The position numbers and the translations under genes are program-made. A DNA stretch of 64,000 bases, taken from Nautilus pompilius (lineage: Eukaryota; Mollusca; Cephalopoda; Nautilida; Nautilidae). The number at the start of each line of letters is the position of its first letter. Within the stretch, counting starts at the first letter, position 1. This document shows positions 46,902-58,518 of this stretch, piece by piece. Below the pieces are notes generated by a model, which was given only the letters and a program-made list of their open reading frames with translations, made no database searches and was not told where the DNA came from. The stretch lies in the NCBI GenBank assembly GCA_018389105.1, contig JACATO010001188.1, positions 1 to 64,000 on the forward strand, written 5' to 3'.

Positions 46902-49079
46902 ACTGGCACCAATTGTAACATTGAATGATGACAGGCAAATTATTAAATTATATGTGAACCAATTGTACTTTAAAATATCAACTTTCTATGGAAATTAAGT
47001 AAAACTGGTTTTGGTTTTACAGTTTGAAATTGGAAAATATCTAATTGTGTTTGAGAGAAATAAAAAGGTTTTTATCTAAATAGTTTTCTGTTGTTCCTGT
47101 GAGAGCCGTTTGTGAGATGGATATCGGTTCTTTCTTAGTCTTGGAGAGGATGGAGATTACCTGTGGTGGTGATCCGCCGAAATACACGGTGAAGGGGCTG
47201 GATACCAGCATTTGAGATCACCGTCTAATCCGGTCGGTCTGGGTGATCTTTCCGTGATCGTCCGTCTTTAATACGTTGGAAAGGAAGAAGGGAAGCTCCT
47301 ACCTGAGGTTTCCAGGCTCGGAACATTATTCTCTGTTGTCTCGATATCGACCTGAATTTCTTCTAGTTATTTATTCGGTGATTATAGATTCCGCAGTTCA
47401 GCCAACAAAACGCGACGACAGACAAACAGCTTCAGCAGTCAGATTCTGTCTGATGGGATCGAACCCAGGCGGATGTTGATTTATCCAAACGGACTAATCA
47501 GGTAACAGAAAGATCGTATCAAACTCTCTCGTCCGATCGGTAGGTGTTTTGTTACTCGACTGCTCCTCATATTTCCGTATTTTTATAACTTCGCTGTTAA
47601 ACAAGAAAGGAAAATAAGAACAGATGATGGCAAATCCCTGCGGAAAACAGGGTCCTGTATACGGGATTCTGGAGATCGCAACTGGATGTTTCACCGCTCG
47701 TTCATCTGGATATTCAGTGATGCCACCATCACTTCAATCCTTAATCTCTCCTGTCTCTCTGAAAGCATCTTTTAGCTCGAGAAAGGACAACCGCGGAGCT
47801 CCATCTGTTCATTCGTCCCGAGAGACAGGTAAACGATTCCGACTTCTGCACAACACAAACGAACAGTGGAAAGACTGGCAGCCAACGACGACGGAAGGCA
47901 CCGAGCTGTGGCTGATCGCCGGACCCAGGGGAAATTTTAAAAAATTCCAAGAGAACAATTTACCTTTCAACTGATTTCTGCCGGTCACTCGAGGGTATCC
48001 TCGGAAACTGTAATAAATAACATTTAATTCAATCATATTTGGCCAGTGGAACAACGATAGTAGGAATACAACCAGCTGATAGCCTACAAATGCGAGGAAT
48101 GTTTGGATTTTTCTTCCACGATGTTTTTAAATTAGTGATGTAGCAGACAGTTCATCACACTGAAGACAAATGGCAGCGGTTCTCATAGTTCCCTGATGGT
48201 ACAGCAGAATGTGATGTTTTTCAGAAATGTAATATTTTAACTAGAATTGAGATATCTTGTCTTTCATGCCAAAATGGAATAGAAAACCATGACTATTCCA
48301 AATACAAATCTGACAGCTGGATGAACGCAGTCGGTACCATGTCTTCGTTAATTATTTCTAAACTCAGTTCCAGTCATCAATCGTAAATAACTCAAGACTC
48401 AACTCAATATTAAATTATGCAACATAGCGGCGATTTATGTCTTTCCTTTGAATTTGTGTTGGTCCTTTTATAGAAATAGTTTCGATTGTTCCACCATTCT
48501 CTCAAGTTAATACCTAAACTGGCCCTTCCCATTGTCTTATATATTTTTCCTTTTGAGTTTAGGAAAACAATCTTGAGGATGAGTGCAGACGTGGCGACTA
48601 ACGGCACGTGTCTATAGTCATACTAATTCTCAAAGACATCTAGATTCCCTCTCAGAGCACCGACATTTCTATCGGATAATTCCAGTTATTATTTTGGTAA
48701 ATAATCAATCTGAAATTACGAGATCTAAGCAAAATTTGGAAAAAATACTAAGATTAATGTCATATCGACGTAGTTGAGCTCTTCAGACAAAACGATGATA
48801 CTTTAGTACGAGTGGACATCGGACTGTTATGTAGTACAGCATCTTTGAGTTGTCGCAAAGACAAAAGTTAATGAGAGGGTCTCTGAGGTGAAGCGTTTGG
48901 AAAATTCCATCAACGAGTACAGCTTGGTGTGCAAACAAGAGTACTAACGTAAGTTAATGGCGATAACGTTATAAATAATAAAACTTCCCTGCTTCATCGT
49001 CAATAATCATTTTAAAAGGACGAGAGTTAAATCAGCCTAAGAATATTTAACTGGAAACATCGCCCACATTTCTGTATGT
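46902..49079 (+). repeat. 3' flank of copy C, repeated inverted at copies D and E
   Basis: 46902-48610 matches the reverse complement of 52190-53940 (D side) and of 62070-63796 (E side). 48610-49079 matches only the E side (to about 61600). The open frames on either strand here (for example 47624-47974 and 47809-48054) are broken by indels in the other copies, so I do not regard them as genes. No function is assigned beyond being a duplicated flank. Confidence 0.8.
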
Positions 49080-49536
49080 AGTGTATCCGGACCTGGATAC
49101 ACTGACGGTGGGTTATACTGTGAACAGAATACAGCTGCTCGCTAATTATTGACATAGGATTACGACTAATTCTCATTCTGTGGGAGCAAAGGATACAAAC
49201 GGCTCTCGTGATCAACAACAAACAGAATCTGACAAAGAAGAGAAAACAAAGCATAAAGATCGGTGAAGTAGAGAGTCTTGCCTAAAATACTGACAGAGAC
49301 AGGAGAACTGAAGTGAAATAGCAGGACAACAGTTGAGTCTGTTTATCATCGTTGAACGACCGGTCAGCTGACGTTCGTCTGGTGACTGATTGGCTGACGA
49401 AATCCCGTCGTTAGTTAACTCCGCCCCTTTTTCTTACTATGAGAAATCTATATAATTTGGGGAGTCAAAGAGAGTGAATCGAGGAACTTCGGCCAAACGA
49501 GCAGATTTCGTGATAAAACGACCTGAAGAAGAACTG
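49080..49536 (+). promoter_or_regulatory. Best-preserved methyltransferase promoter and untranslated exon
   Basis: In order: ATTGG box in GATTGGCTGACG (49388-49399), GC box CCGCCCC (49421-49427), TATA box CTATATAAT (49448-49456) and an exon-like segment ending GAAGAACTG before the donor GTAAGT at 49537. The spacing of TATA to the exon is normal for a Pol II promoter. On this strand no methyltransferase exon follows: the next coding copy (D) is inverted, so this promoter points into the inversion junction at about 52167. Confidence 0.7.
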
Positions 49537-52167
49537 GTAAGTCTGGGTTCCAGGAGTTTTCTTTTACCGTGTTGTGTGATCTATTTGTGTGTTTACGGTT
49601 GATGAATTATTATTATTCTGAAAGTTTATCTTTTAGTAAATCACGTGATGAGAATTTTGCCCCAACGTTTATACGGAAAACAACCAAAATATCGAACTCT
49701 TTATAATTCGGAAATGATGTTTGTTTATCCCCAGCCTTGAAAACTGACCGTTTGTAGTTTTCTATAAATATTAGTTAATTATTTCCTGCCTCATTTAATC
49801 TTCTGAAGGAAGACAATTCTTCCCTTTTTTCCTTCATAATTATACGCTTCGTGGCCCCACCAACCATGTCACTGTCAATCATTGTTACCCTGGGAAACTG
49901 GTGAACAGACAACAGTCAAAGTAGCGAGGCCACCGGGCTTTTACCTCTGTTAACTACCCACAGCCTGTTTATCTCATATATCCACAGCCCCACCCTTCTC
50001 ATCTTTGTAATTTTAATTACTGAGTAACGTACACCGATATTTCGGTAATGGCATCAGCGCCATGCCAGGAATTTATTTACTTGTTAATTGTTACTCTACT
50101 GTCTCTCCACCGTCTCATATTTTGAGTCACCCCACAAAACAAGAAGTCACAATTTCAAGATGGCAGATGATCTGCTCTCCGGTGTCAACTCTAAAGCGCC
50201 AACAAAGTTGACACAATCGTGACGCTAACTCAAACACGGACGTTCAAGAGTTAATTATATCTGCTCATGATGATAGACATCAATAAATCCAACAGGTGGG
50301 CGACAGCCAATTCTTCATTTGTACATTTAGTAAATTAGCATTTTTATATTGAATTTAGGTGAAATATGTTAATCTTTAGACATCATATATTCATCACGAA
50401 ACATGAGCATTAAATAATAGCAGTATGAAGACGATTTGTTTGTGTAAAGGTCGCTTTACGGAATTCTGATGGCTTGAGCTTAATCCACCTGTCGACCGCT
50501 CTCACCTGCTTGATCGACAGCTTTCTAATAGAAGACGATCAGACCGGTCTGGAACAAGCTAAACGTACATTTATCAAATTACAGTCTACAGCAGACAGTG
50601 CACCTCGACTCTGTTTCTTTTATCCTACTTCTCTCAATCTCAGGTGTAATGCGACAAAAGTATAACAGATAAAGTAAAAAACCAAATGAATCTATCTCCT
50701 ATATTCAGTTTCTTATTATTTATGGAAATTTATTAAGTTTGTGACCAAACATAAAGAGAAAAAACTATAAATGATCAACGCTTCACAAGAAAAGGTGTCT
50801 CTCCATATTCTATTGTACGGAAGAAGACGTCAATAATAATGAGGCTGCCAGGGCATTAAGAAAAGAAGAAATTTGTACTGAAATTATTTAATAGGAATAC
50901 AATTTTAGTATTTAATTTAATATAATTAAGAAATAAAGAACAGTTTCTTGATGAAATAATGGCTAGCACGGTTTTATACTCAATCTACTAACTTATTGTA
51001 GACCATTTTGAATAAATCTCTAGGCTAGCATTACCTACTCACTTTAATGTGGAACCTTCAGCATCATGAAAATTACCGTCAGTGGACTTGGTGATGGGAT
51101 TAGATTATTGGAACCAGCTATTCTTTCATCAACTATGCTGGCTTATTTAACAGATTACAGAAGTGAGTTATATATTTTCAGATTAATTGGCTTTTAAACG
51201 GCATTGAGACCACGTCTTGGAGCAGTGAATAGCGTGTTGGTTAGTCAATCTTTGTGTCGTGGGTTCGATCCTCAATGGGGTCTGAGATATGTACTGATGA
51301 TGATGTAAAAAAGCCCGAAACCTCTGGACGCTGACATTCACCTTGACTTTCTATTTGGAGACGGATGGGCTCAGCCAGATTGTAAAATACCTCAAACACA
51401 CCTCTCCAGCTTCCCCAACGATCTATGGGTTACGGATCAAGCTAAGTCTCTATTAGCTGTACAGTGCATAGAATATGAGATATATCCATTTTCATTAACT
51501 TATATTAGAACTTTAATTTTATGGACATTTTATTTAAATCGAAATCAGATAATGAATATATTTACTAAAGAAAACATTGAAAATTATCCACTAATTGTAA
51601 TGTAATGTTAGGTAATTTATCACAACGTGGAAGCTGCACAAAATAAATTACTTTCGTTCATCAATTTTCATTGAAAGAAAAATACTGACTCTAGGATGAG
51701 ATAAAAATGAATTCTTAATCATCTATTAATAGATTCTTCTAGAATAACAAGTTTCACATTATGAATCAACCATATTTTGGAGAAAACTTTGATTCTTCCC
51801 TCAAATTAAAATCTGATAATTAAGAAATCTATTTTAATTTTATCATCTAAACCAGCCATTAATAATAAAGTTTATATGGAATTAATGCAGTTGATGAACA
51901 CTTGTTTAAATCAAATTTAAAAAAAAGGAATTCCATAAAGATTACCAATGGTTCAAAGTTCATTTATAAAGGTGCACAAATCTCTGAACAATTAGCGATA
52001 CATGAAATATCTTAGTTTTATTATTGATAAAATCTTCAAAGTTGTCAACAGATTCTTTTTTACCACTAAATTATACAAGACAATAATATGATGTTGACTT
52101 AAATCTTTTCTTACAAGTTTAATGGTAGCGATGATAATTTTAGTTATTGTGCTGATAATGGAAATAG
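49537..52167 (+). repeat. Intron 1 segment, left arm of the large inverted repeat
   Basis: Matches the reverse complement of 58519-61139 throughout, including a SINE and the short frame at 50474-50665 (mirrored at 59933-60166 minus). The similarity stops abruptly at GGAAATAG, 52167. The first 870 bases also match 10470-11337. No coding exon is recognised. Confidence 0.85.
51200..51440 (+). repeat. tRNA-derived SINE
   Basis: AGTGAATAGCGTGTTGG (A-box-like, near 51224-51240) and a perfect B-box GGTTCGATCC (51262-51271) are spaced as in a tRNA. A tail follows with CCCGAAACCTCTGGACG and TCAGCCAGATTGTAAAATACC. The mirrored copy is at about 59240-59480 on the other strand, where the B-box reads GGTTCGTTCC. 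It was duplicated with the inverted repeat. Confidence 0.65.
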
Positions 52168-52189
52168 AAGTCTTTAAGAAATAGCATGA

Positions 52190-53720
52190 CTGTAGGCACG
52201 TGCCGTTAGTCGCCACGTCTGCACTAACCCTCAAGATTGTTTATCTAAACTCAAAAGGAAAAATATATAAGACAATGGGAAGGGTAAGTTTAGGTGTCAA
52301 CTTAAGAGATTGGTGGAACAATCGAAACTATTTCTATAGAAGGACCAACACAAATTCAAAGGAAACAAATAAATCACCGCTAAGCTGCATACTTTAATAT
52401 TGAGTTGAGTCTTGAGTTATTTACGATTGATGACTGGAACTGAGTTTAGAAATATTTAATGAAGACATGGTACCGACTGTATTCATCCAGCTATCAGATT
52501 TGTATTTGGAATTGTCATGGTTTTCTATTCCATTTTGCATGAAAGACAAGATATCTGAATTCTAGTTAAAATATTACATTTCTCAAAAACATCACATTCT
52601 ACTGTACCATCAGAGAACTATGAGAACCGCTGCCATTTGTCTTCAGTGGGATGAACTGTCTGCTACATCACTCATTAAAAAACATCGTGGAGGAAAATTC
52701 CAAACATTCCTCGCATTTGTAGGCCATCAGCCGGTTGTAAATCTACTATCGTCGTTCTCGCCTCGACAAGATTCTCTACAGCTCCGTTATTTCCTGTTGT
52801 TAAAAATGAATGAATTAAATGTTACTTATTACAGTTTCCGAGGATACCCTCGAGTGACCGGCAGAAATCAGCTGAAAGGAAAATTGTTCTCTTGGAATTT
52901 TTTAAACTCTCCCCTGGGGCCGGCGATCAGCCACAGCTCGGCGCCGTCCGTCGTCGGTGACTCCCAGTCTTTCTACTGTTCGTTTGTGTTGTGCAGAAGT
53001 CGGAATCGTTTTCCTGTCTTTCTGGACGAAAGAACAGATGGAGCTCGGCGGTTGTCCTTTCTCGAGCTAAAAGATGCTTTCAGAGAGACAGGAGTGATTA
53101 AGGATTGAAGTGAAGGTGGCATCACTGAATATCCAGATGAACGAGCGGTGAAACATCCAGTACCGATCTCCAGAATCCCGTATACAGGACCCTGTTTTCC
53201 GCAGAGATTTGCCATCATCTGTTCTTATTTTCCTTTCTTGTTTAACAGCGAAGTTATAAAAATACGGAAATATGAGGAGCAGTCGAGTAACAAACCACCT
53301 ACCGATCGGACGAGAGAGTTTGATACGATCTTTCTGTTACCTGATTTCTCCCTATGGATAAATCATCATCCGCCTGGGTTCGATCCCATCAGACAGAATC
53401 CGACTGCTGAAGCTGTTTGTCTGTCATCGGGTTTTGTTGGCTGAACTGCGGAATCTATAATCACCGAATAAATAACTAGAAGAAATTCAGGTCGATATCG
53501 AGACAACGGAGAAGAATGTTCCGAGGCTGGAAACCTCAGGTAGGAGCTTTCCTTCTTCCCTTTCGCTGTATTAAAGACGGACGTTCACGGAAAGGTCACC
53601 CAGACCGACCGGATTAGACGGAGATCTCAACTACTGGTATCCAGCCCCTTCACAGTGTATTTCGGCGGATCACCACCATAAGTAATCTCCATCCTCTCCA
53701 AGACTAAGAAAGAACCGATA
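52190..53720 (-). repeat. 3' flank of copy D
   Basis: Inverted relative to the copy C flank and in direct orientation with the E flank (62070-63590). It contains a 163-codon frame on + (52620-53108) that is not preserved in the other two copies and is treated as chance. Confidence 0.8.
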
Positions 53721-53777
53721 TCCATCTCACAAACGGCTCTCACAGGAACAATGGGAAACTATTTAGATAGAAACATT

Positions 53778-53783
53778 TTTATT
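53778..53783 (-). other. Poly(A) signal of copy D
   Basis: AATAAA on the minus strand, about 160 bases after the stop codon; conserved in position in copies A (ATTAAA), C (AATAAA) and E (ATTAAA). Confidence 0.65.
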
Positions 53784-53940
53784 TCTCTCAAACACAATTA
53801 GATATTTTCCAATTTCAAACTGTAAAACCAAAACCAGTTTTATTTAATTTCCATAGAAAGTTGATATTTTAACGTACAATTGGTTCACATATAATTTAAT
53901 AATTTACCTGTCATCAGCCAATGTTACAATTGGAGCCAAT

Positions 53941-55720
53941 TTAGGTTTTCCTGATCCCAGCAATAACAAAAAAACCGGCAGCATCACCATTTTCTGTTGG
54001 CTGACGAAACTTTTCCTTCCAGATTTTCAGGTCTATTCCTGATTCCTGCCAGGCTTTTCGCATGTCATCCAACAGAAGATTAGCCGGTTTAAAAGTTGTG
54101 CCGCCAAATTGGTAGTATGTTGCTTGATAGTAGTCCATAGCAACTACCCAGCCGCCAAGTTTCACAAGGGAAACAACTCTTCGCACAATTCTCCGGTAGT
54201 CGTCGATGTCGGAAGCCGCAGACAAAATACATGTTAACGTAACCACAGCATCGACCGGTTTGAGAATGGAAGGGGCCAAGGGATGATCCTGTCTGACGTC
54301 ACAGTATAGAACGGCTCTCACCTTCTGTCGTATCTCTTCTTCCATCTGGCTTCTCGTCCTTCTGTAATATACAGACAGATATACTGTATATTTCACATAA
54401 ATAAAATAATAGTATTAAAGTAATTTGTCGTATTAAAGGTAAACAAGCAGCCGCATGTGTAAGATTGGTACGGAAACGAAATATATATGTGAACACTTTG
54501 ACTAAAACCGTTAGTGATTAATAAGTCAGTTGGTAAACACACCTGAGAGCCCACGGTGACGTCAGAGGTGATAGCAAATATACTGCTTCCATAACGATCA
54601 GTTCACTAAATAGGAAACAATAACCAACCTATGATTCTCCAGTTGAGCCACTTCGTCAAACGTGGTAGAGAAATCGTGGTCCAGAGTTCCATTCCACCAT
54701 TTTGCTAGAACCTCTCTGTTCCCCTTCACCAGGTCGCTGAAGTAGATGTCTGTAAAACACGGAGCGGCGCTGACGGCGCTGTAGACGGTCGGTCCTGTGC
54801 CCACATCCAGCAGAGTTTTCCCGCTGATATCTCCTGCAAGGTAAGAAAATTAAAGTGGCTTACAATTAATAAAATGATACCGAATTCTAAGCCAAGTTTA
54901 ATTTTAAATAAATGACATGAAAGAATTTGAATAAAAAACGGATTTGAAATTATATAGTTATACTCTATAGATTATTAAGAAACAGATTTAACTACTTTGA
55001 ATGATTCCTATTAGAAAACTGCAGAAGGGTCTCCCTTGTGGGGACACAATTATTGCAATCTTATTCTTGCCGTATACAGAGCTTTCATATTCTTTATTTG
55101 TATAAATAAAAGTACTTATTGGACAATAAAACAGCAAACCTAAAGAAGAATATTATTTACGGATAAGTAATTATTTTCTCTTCCCATATTTGTTTTTCCC
55201 ATTAAGAAATCTATTTTCATGTACGCAACAGATATAAATATTCCAAGAGCGGTTCATTGCTAAGTTTCAGAAGCCAGCCGCCATTTCAAAAGAGCACAAA
55301 TCTTTGTCCTCAGATCTCCTATCTACGGATTCAGAGCGAGCGACTGCAGGCAGCTGAGCAGAAATACGTTTGCTTAGTCATTTATGTTTCATTCTGAGTG
55401 GAACCTTGAGGATCGACATGAGACCCTTGTAAAAGGGTTGATACAGCGGAGAGCGATCAACAGATCCGGATTGTGACAGGATTCGAAATCGAGTCTTAGC
55501 TAGAGTGATATCCTATGTAATCTTCATTCCGACCCCTTTATCTGAGCAAATAGGGTATAACAAGGGATCTCATTACTGATAGAAAAGAAAACAGTTCCTC
55601 ACCGCTAAAAAAAATCTCGTGTAGCCATTTCAGAGCCGTTTTCTTGTCTTCATTCAGCTCGGTGTAGAAAGTTTGGAGGAATCTGTAGGCGTCAAAGTCT
55701 TTCCCGTAGTCAGTGGACAT
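53941..55720 (-). CDS. NNMT/INMT-like S-adenosylmethionine-dependent methyltransferase, copy D, intact
   Basis: Three coding exons on minus: 55720-55603, 54833-54629 and 54361-53941 (118, 205, 421 bases), GT-AG introns, 247 codons plus stop. The three-exon layout and an exon 2 of about 205 bases match vertebrate NNMT/PNMT/INMT genes. The start ATG 55720 follows an acceptor (TTTTCTGTAG) by 13 bases. Residues 9-19 align with the N-terminal SAM lid. Motif I is LLDVGTGPTVYS (47-58). SD73 and N78 fit the SAM ribose and methionine contacts. CD at 128-129 matches the conserved pair near the adenine. D184 and Y190-Y191 sit where human NNMT has Asp197 and Tyr203-Tyr204. Two serines that hold nicotinamide in human NNMT are Ala188 and Pro200 here, so the substrate is probably another small amine. 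Probably cytosolic, as no signal or membrane segment is seen. Confidence 0.93.
54834..55602 (-). other. Intron between coding exons 1 and 2 of copy D
   Basis: A 769-base AT-rich intron with donor GTGAGG and acceptor CTTGCAG. Nothing else was recognised in it. Confidence 0.8.
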
Positions 55721-55777
55721 TTCTCTCGGAGGTCTACAGAAAATAAACATAATTAGAATGAATGAGTGATGTTTATT

Positions 55778-56163
55778 ATGTATACCTAACAGATCGTAAC
55801 AGGTGACAATAATATGATCAAATAATTCTGTCGATAACCTAATAAACCCACAAATTATGAAGGGATCTCACAATATGTAAAATTACAGTAAATCCTCCTG
55901 TGTTTGAATAATACGGATGATGTAATTGTCACGGAATGGCGAAGTATGAATGATCTTGAGATGAGACTGAAACAAACGAATTAATGTGATGTTTTAGTGT
56001 TTGTGGTTTATATTATGAGATAATTAAGCTGACTTCACCAATTTTCATGGTTCAATAATTCAAAACCGCTGGAACATCGTCCACAAATCTTGAACAAAGT
56101 GGGTACTTTTCAATAGAATGTGCACCTTTGTTCACAGAAAATTACATTTACTCTGTAGTTCTG
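55778..56163 (+). repeat. Interspersed repeat R1, second long copy
   Basis: Same orientation as 11344-11730 and about 93-95% similar by eye, starting TATGTATACCTAACAGATCG and ending abruptly after CTCTGTAGTTCT. Confidence 0.85.
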
Positions 56164-58518
56164 ATGGCTGCAGCAGTTTACATTATCCGTGATCTCATCG
56201 ATCCGATACTTTGAGGTTGAAATTGTCTGTTCTCCGACTAGAAAGTTTTATTAAATAGATCATTTATATGACAAATAAATGACTCCTTCCCTCTATCATT
56301 TCCGTAATATTTTAAAGGATCTGTCATAGGAAACCAAAATTACCGACTTAATTTCCTTCAAAACCACTTAGATTTCTCTTCAAACCCGATTAACAGAACA
56401 GGTGAGACAAATGCCGCTACACCGAACATTCGGTTTTCTTGGACTACTGGAGGAGAAGATAAGATAATTTGAAGAAGAGTTAATCATCATTTCTTGGGTC
56501 TGGGCTTATAGTGGTGGGACAGGTGAGAATATGACTGACCGAGTATCCACGGCCAAATGGAGAACTCTACCTGTAGATGTTTACTGGCTTCATTCAGCCG
56601 GCAGATCCAAGAAATATACATCAGTCTAACTTCGTTTATTTCCTCACAGAATTGGTTCAGCGGTTATCCAAGAAATGATGTAATGTCCATGATTCATGAT
56701 AACCGTTTTTATTTCAGGTAAAAGAAATTGATGTATATATCTCTCATTAGATATGAAAAACAGTAATTTCACCTGTAGCACTGAGCGATGACCTAAGTTC
56801 CACCCGATCAGCCGGAATACTTTGTAACACCACGGGCTCTCAATGATACTACACCTGTCAGTTCAGCGCTTCCTTCATCCGTCTTTGATTGGGAAATTCT
56901 ACAATCTGCCGTAGACCTCGTGGTTAACAACAATAAGCACCAGGATGTCGAACTAGTATTTCGGTCACATCCATCTATAAAGATTATGGAAACAATATCT
57001 CCAGTGATTTCTTCTTTGTGTCTGATGAATCTCACATTTTATGATTTGTGCCGACGAGAAATCTGGGATACATCGATATTTGATATCTTTTAGCTTTATT
57101 AGCCCCACTAAGTTAGTGACCTTTGACCTGATCTGTGTTGCAGAGCTCCAGCCTGATCAAAGGAGAATGTCACCGAAAGTTAAGTTGTTCCTCGTCACGC
57201 TCTCACCTACATAAACGTCCAGGTGATCATAATAATAATAACAAATGTATACTTAGTATTTTGTAAAATTATTCCAGCCAAAAATCCTTACGAACGTTTT
57301 TCTCGTAAATGAGCTCTACGGTATTTGAAATCGCCTCGATATTTTCTACAATTATCTACCATTTTCACATTTTCAAGTCGACATAAAAAATATTATCTTC
57401 AAAATTTTTTGAATTTCTTCGTTTCTTCTGTTCTCATGGCTGAAACAGCGCAGTGGTTATTTGTAGTAGAAGTATATCAGTACCTACATATAATTAAACA
57501 GCTTGACAGCCAACTGTAAGCAGAATTCTCAGCGAGGTAGTGAAGGAAGGATTTACTATCTACGAGTCTTAGGTCAACCGATCAGACATCAGACAGCTGA
57601 AATCTGAACAGAGTTTATTTAATTTTAACACAAACGGCTTTTTTAAATATTCCGGTTCAGACGAGACCTTGAGATCAGTCCGGTCCCTCTTCCCCTGGAA
57701 TTCACCGCAGAGAATTAGCATAATTTCAATTTTACTGAGTCAATAAACGCAGCGAGTTGACCTCTTCGGTACCCGAGAGTAACTCGTCACTACAGGGGTC
57801 AGGGGAATTTCATGTTTACTGAGGCCATCTAACCAGGAGATCATCTCATATCGGGAAAAGATCGATAAACAATTTAAATATCGGTAATGATATAATGCTA
57901 ATATATCGGACGCCATGCACTTTCAACTCTTTGTTAGTTTCTGAATACGGATCAGTATGTTTACCTTTATCTCTTACACATTGTTCCTTGTTATCATCCT
58001 AACAGATTCTTCTTCTTCTTTACTCTTGACGATTTTCTCTGTTTATTGGCTTCACGTGAACAGGTATCGAGACTCTGGACTACGATTTCATGTGTAATCC
58101 TCTCTGTCAGCTTGGAAGCACATACCGTTGTCCCATACACCTTGATTGAAAGGTTCCTCAGTTTAATGATTATACATATATCCATCTTAAGGCTTCATAT
58201 GATTGACTATTGGACCATCTCCCGATTTATGTCTATTGGATGATCATGTTTTCATCAGTTCCACCAACTTCTCGAATTATACAAATGCCGCTCTAATTAG
58301 CTTATAAATTTCATTATTTATTTTATTATTTACTCTGTCTTTAATAAATTCTTAATTAGTGCATAAATATATTATGCATTTCTTCTAAAAAACTAATCAT
58401 AAAATTGTATATTAATAAGATATCTTGCACATATCTGAAATAATGGAGACAAAGAGAAACAAGTTTCGCTAATAATAAGAGAGTTCATACGACCTGAACC
58501 AAACTTATCGTACATCAA
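56164..58518. other. No gene recognised
   Basis: Single-copy within the window. Short frames on both strands (for example 56808-57035 minus, 57325-57519 plus) have no recognisable domains. It forms the middle of the spacer of the large inverted repeat and is probably intronic to copy D. Confidence 0.5.

Noticed and set aside
47624..47974. 116-codon plus-strand frame in the 3' flank of copy C
   Set aside because: It is not kept in the D and E flanks and is without recognisable domains; likely chance in a GC-richer patch.
52620..53108. 163-codon plus-strand frame in the 3' flank of copy D
   Set aside because: The same DNA in the C and E flanks has different indels that break this frame, which argues against a protein-coding gene.
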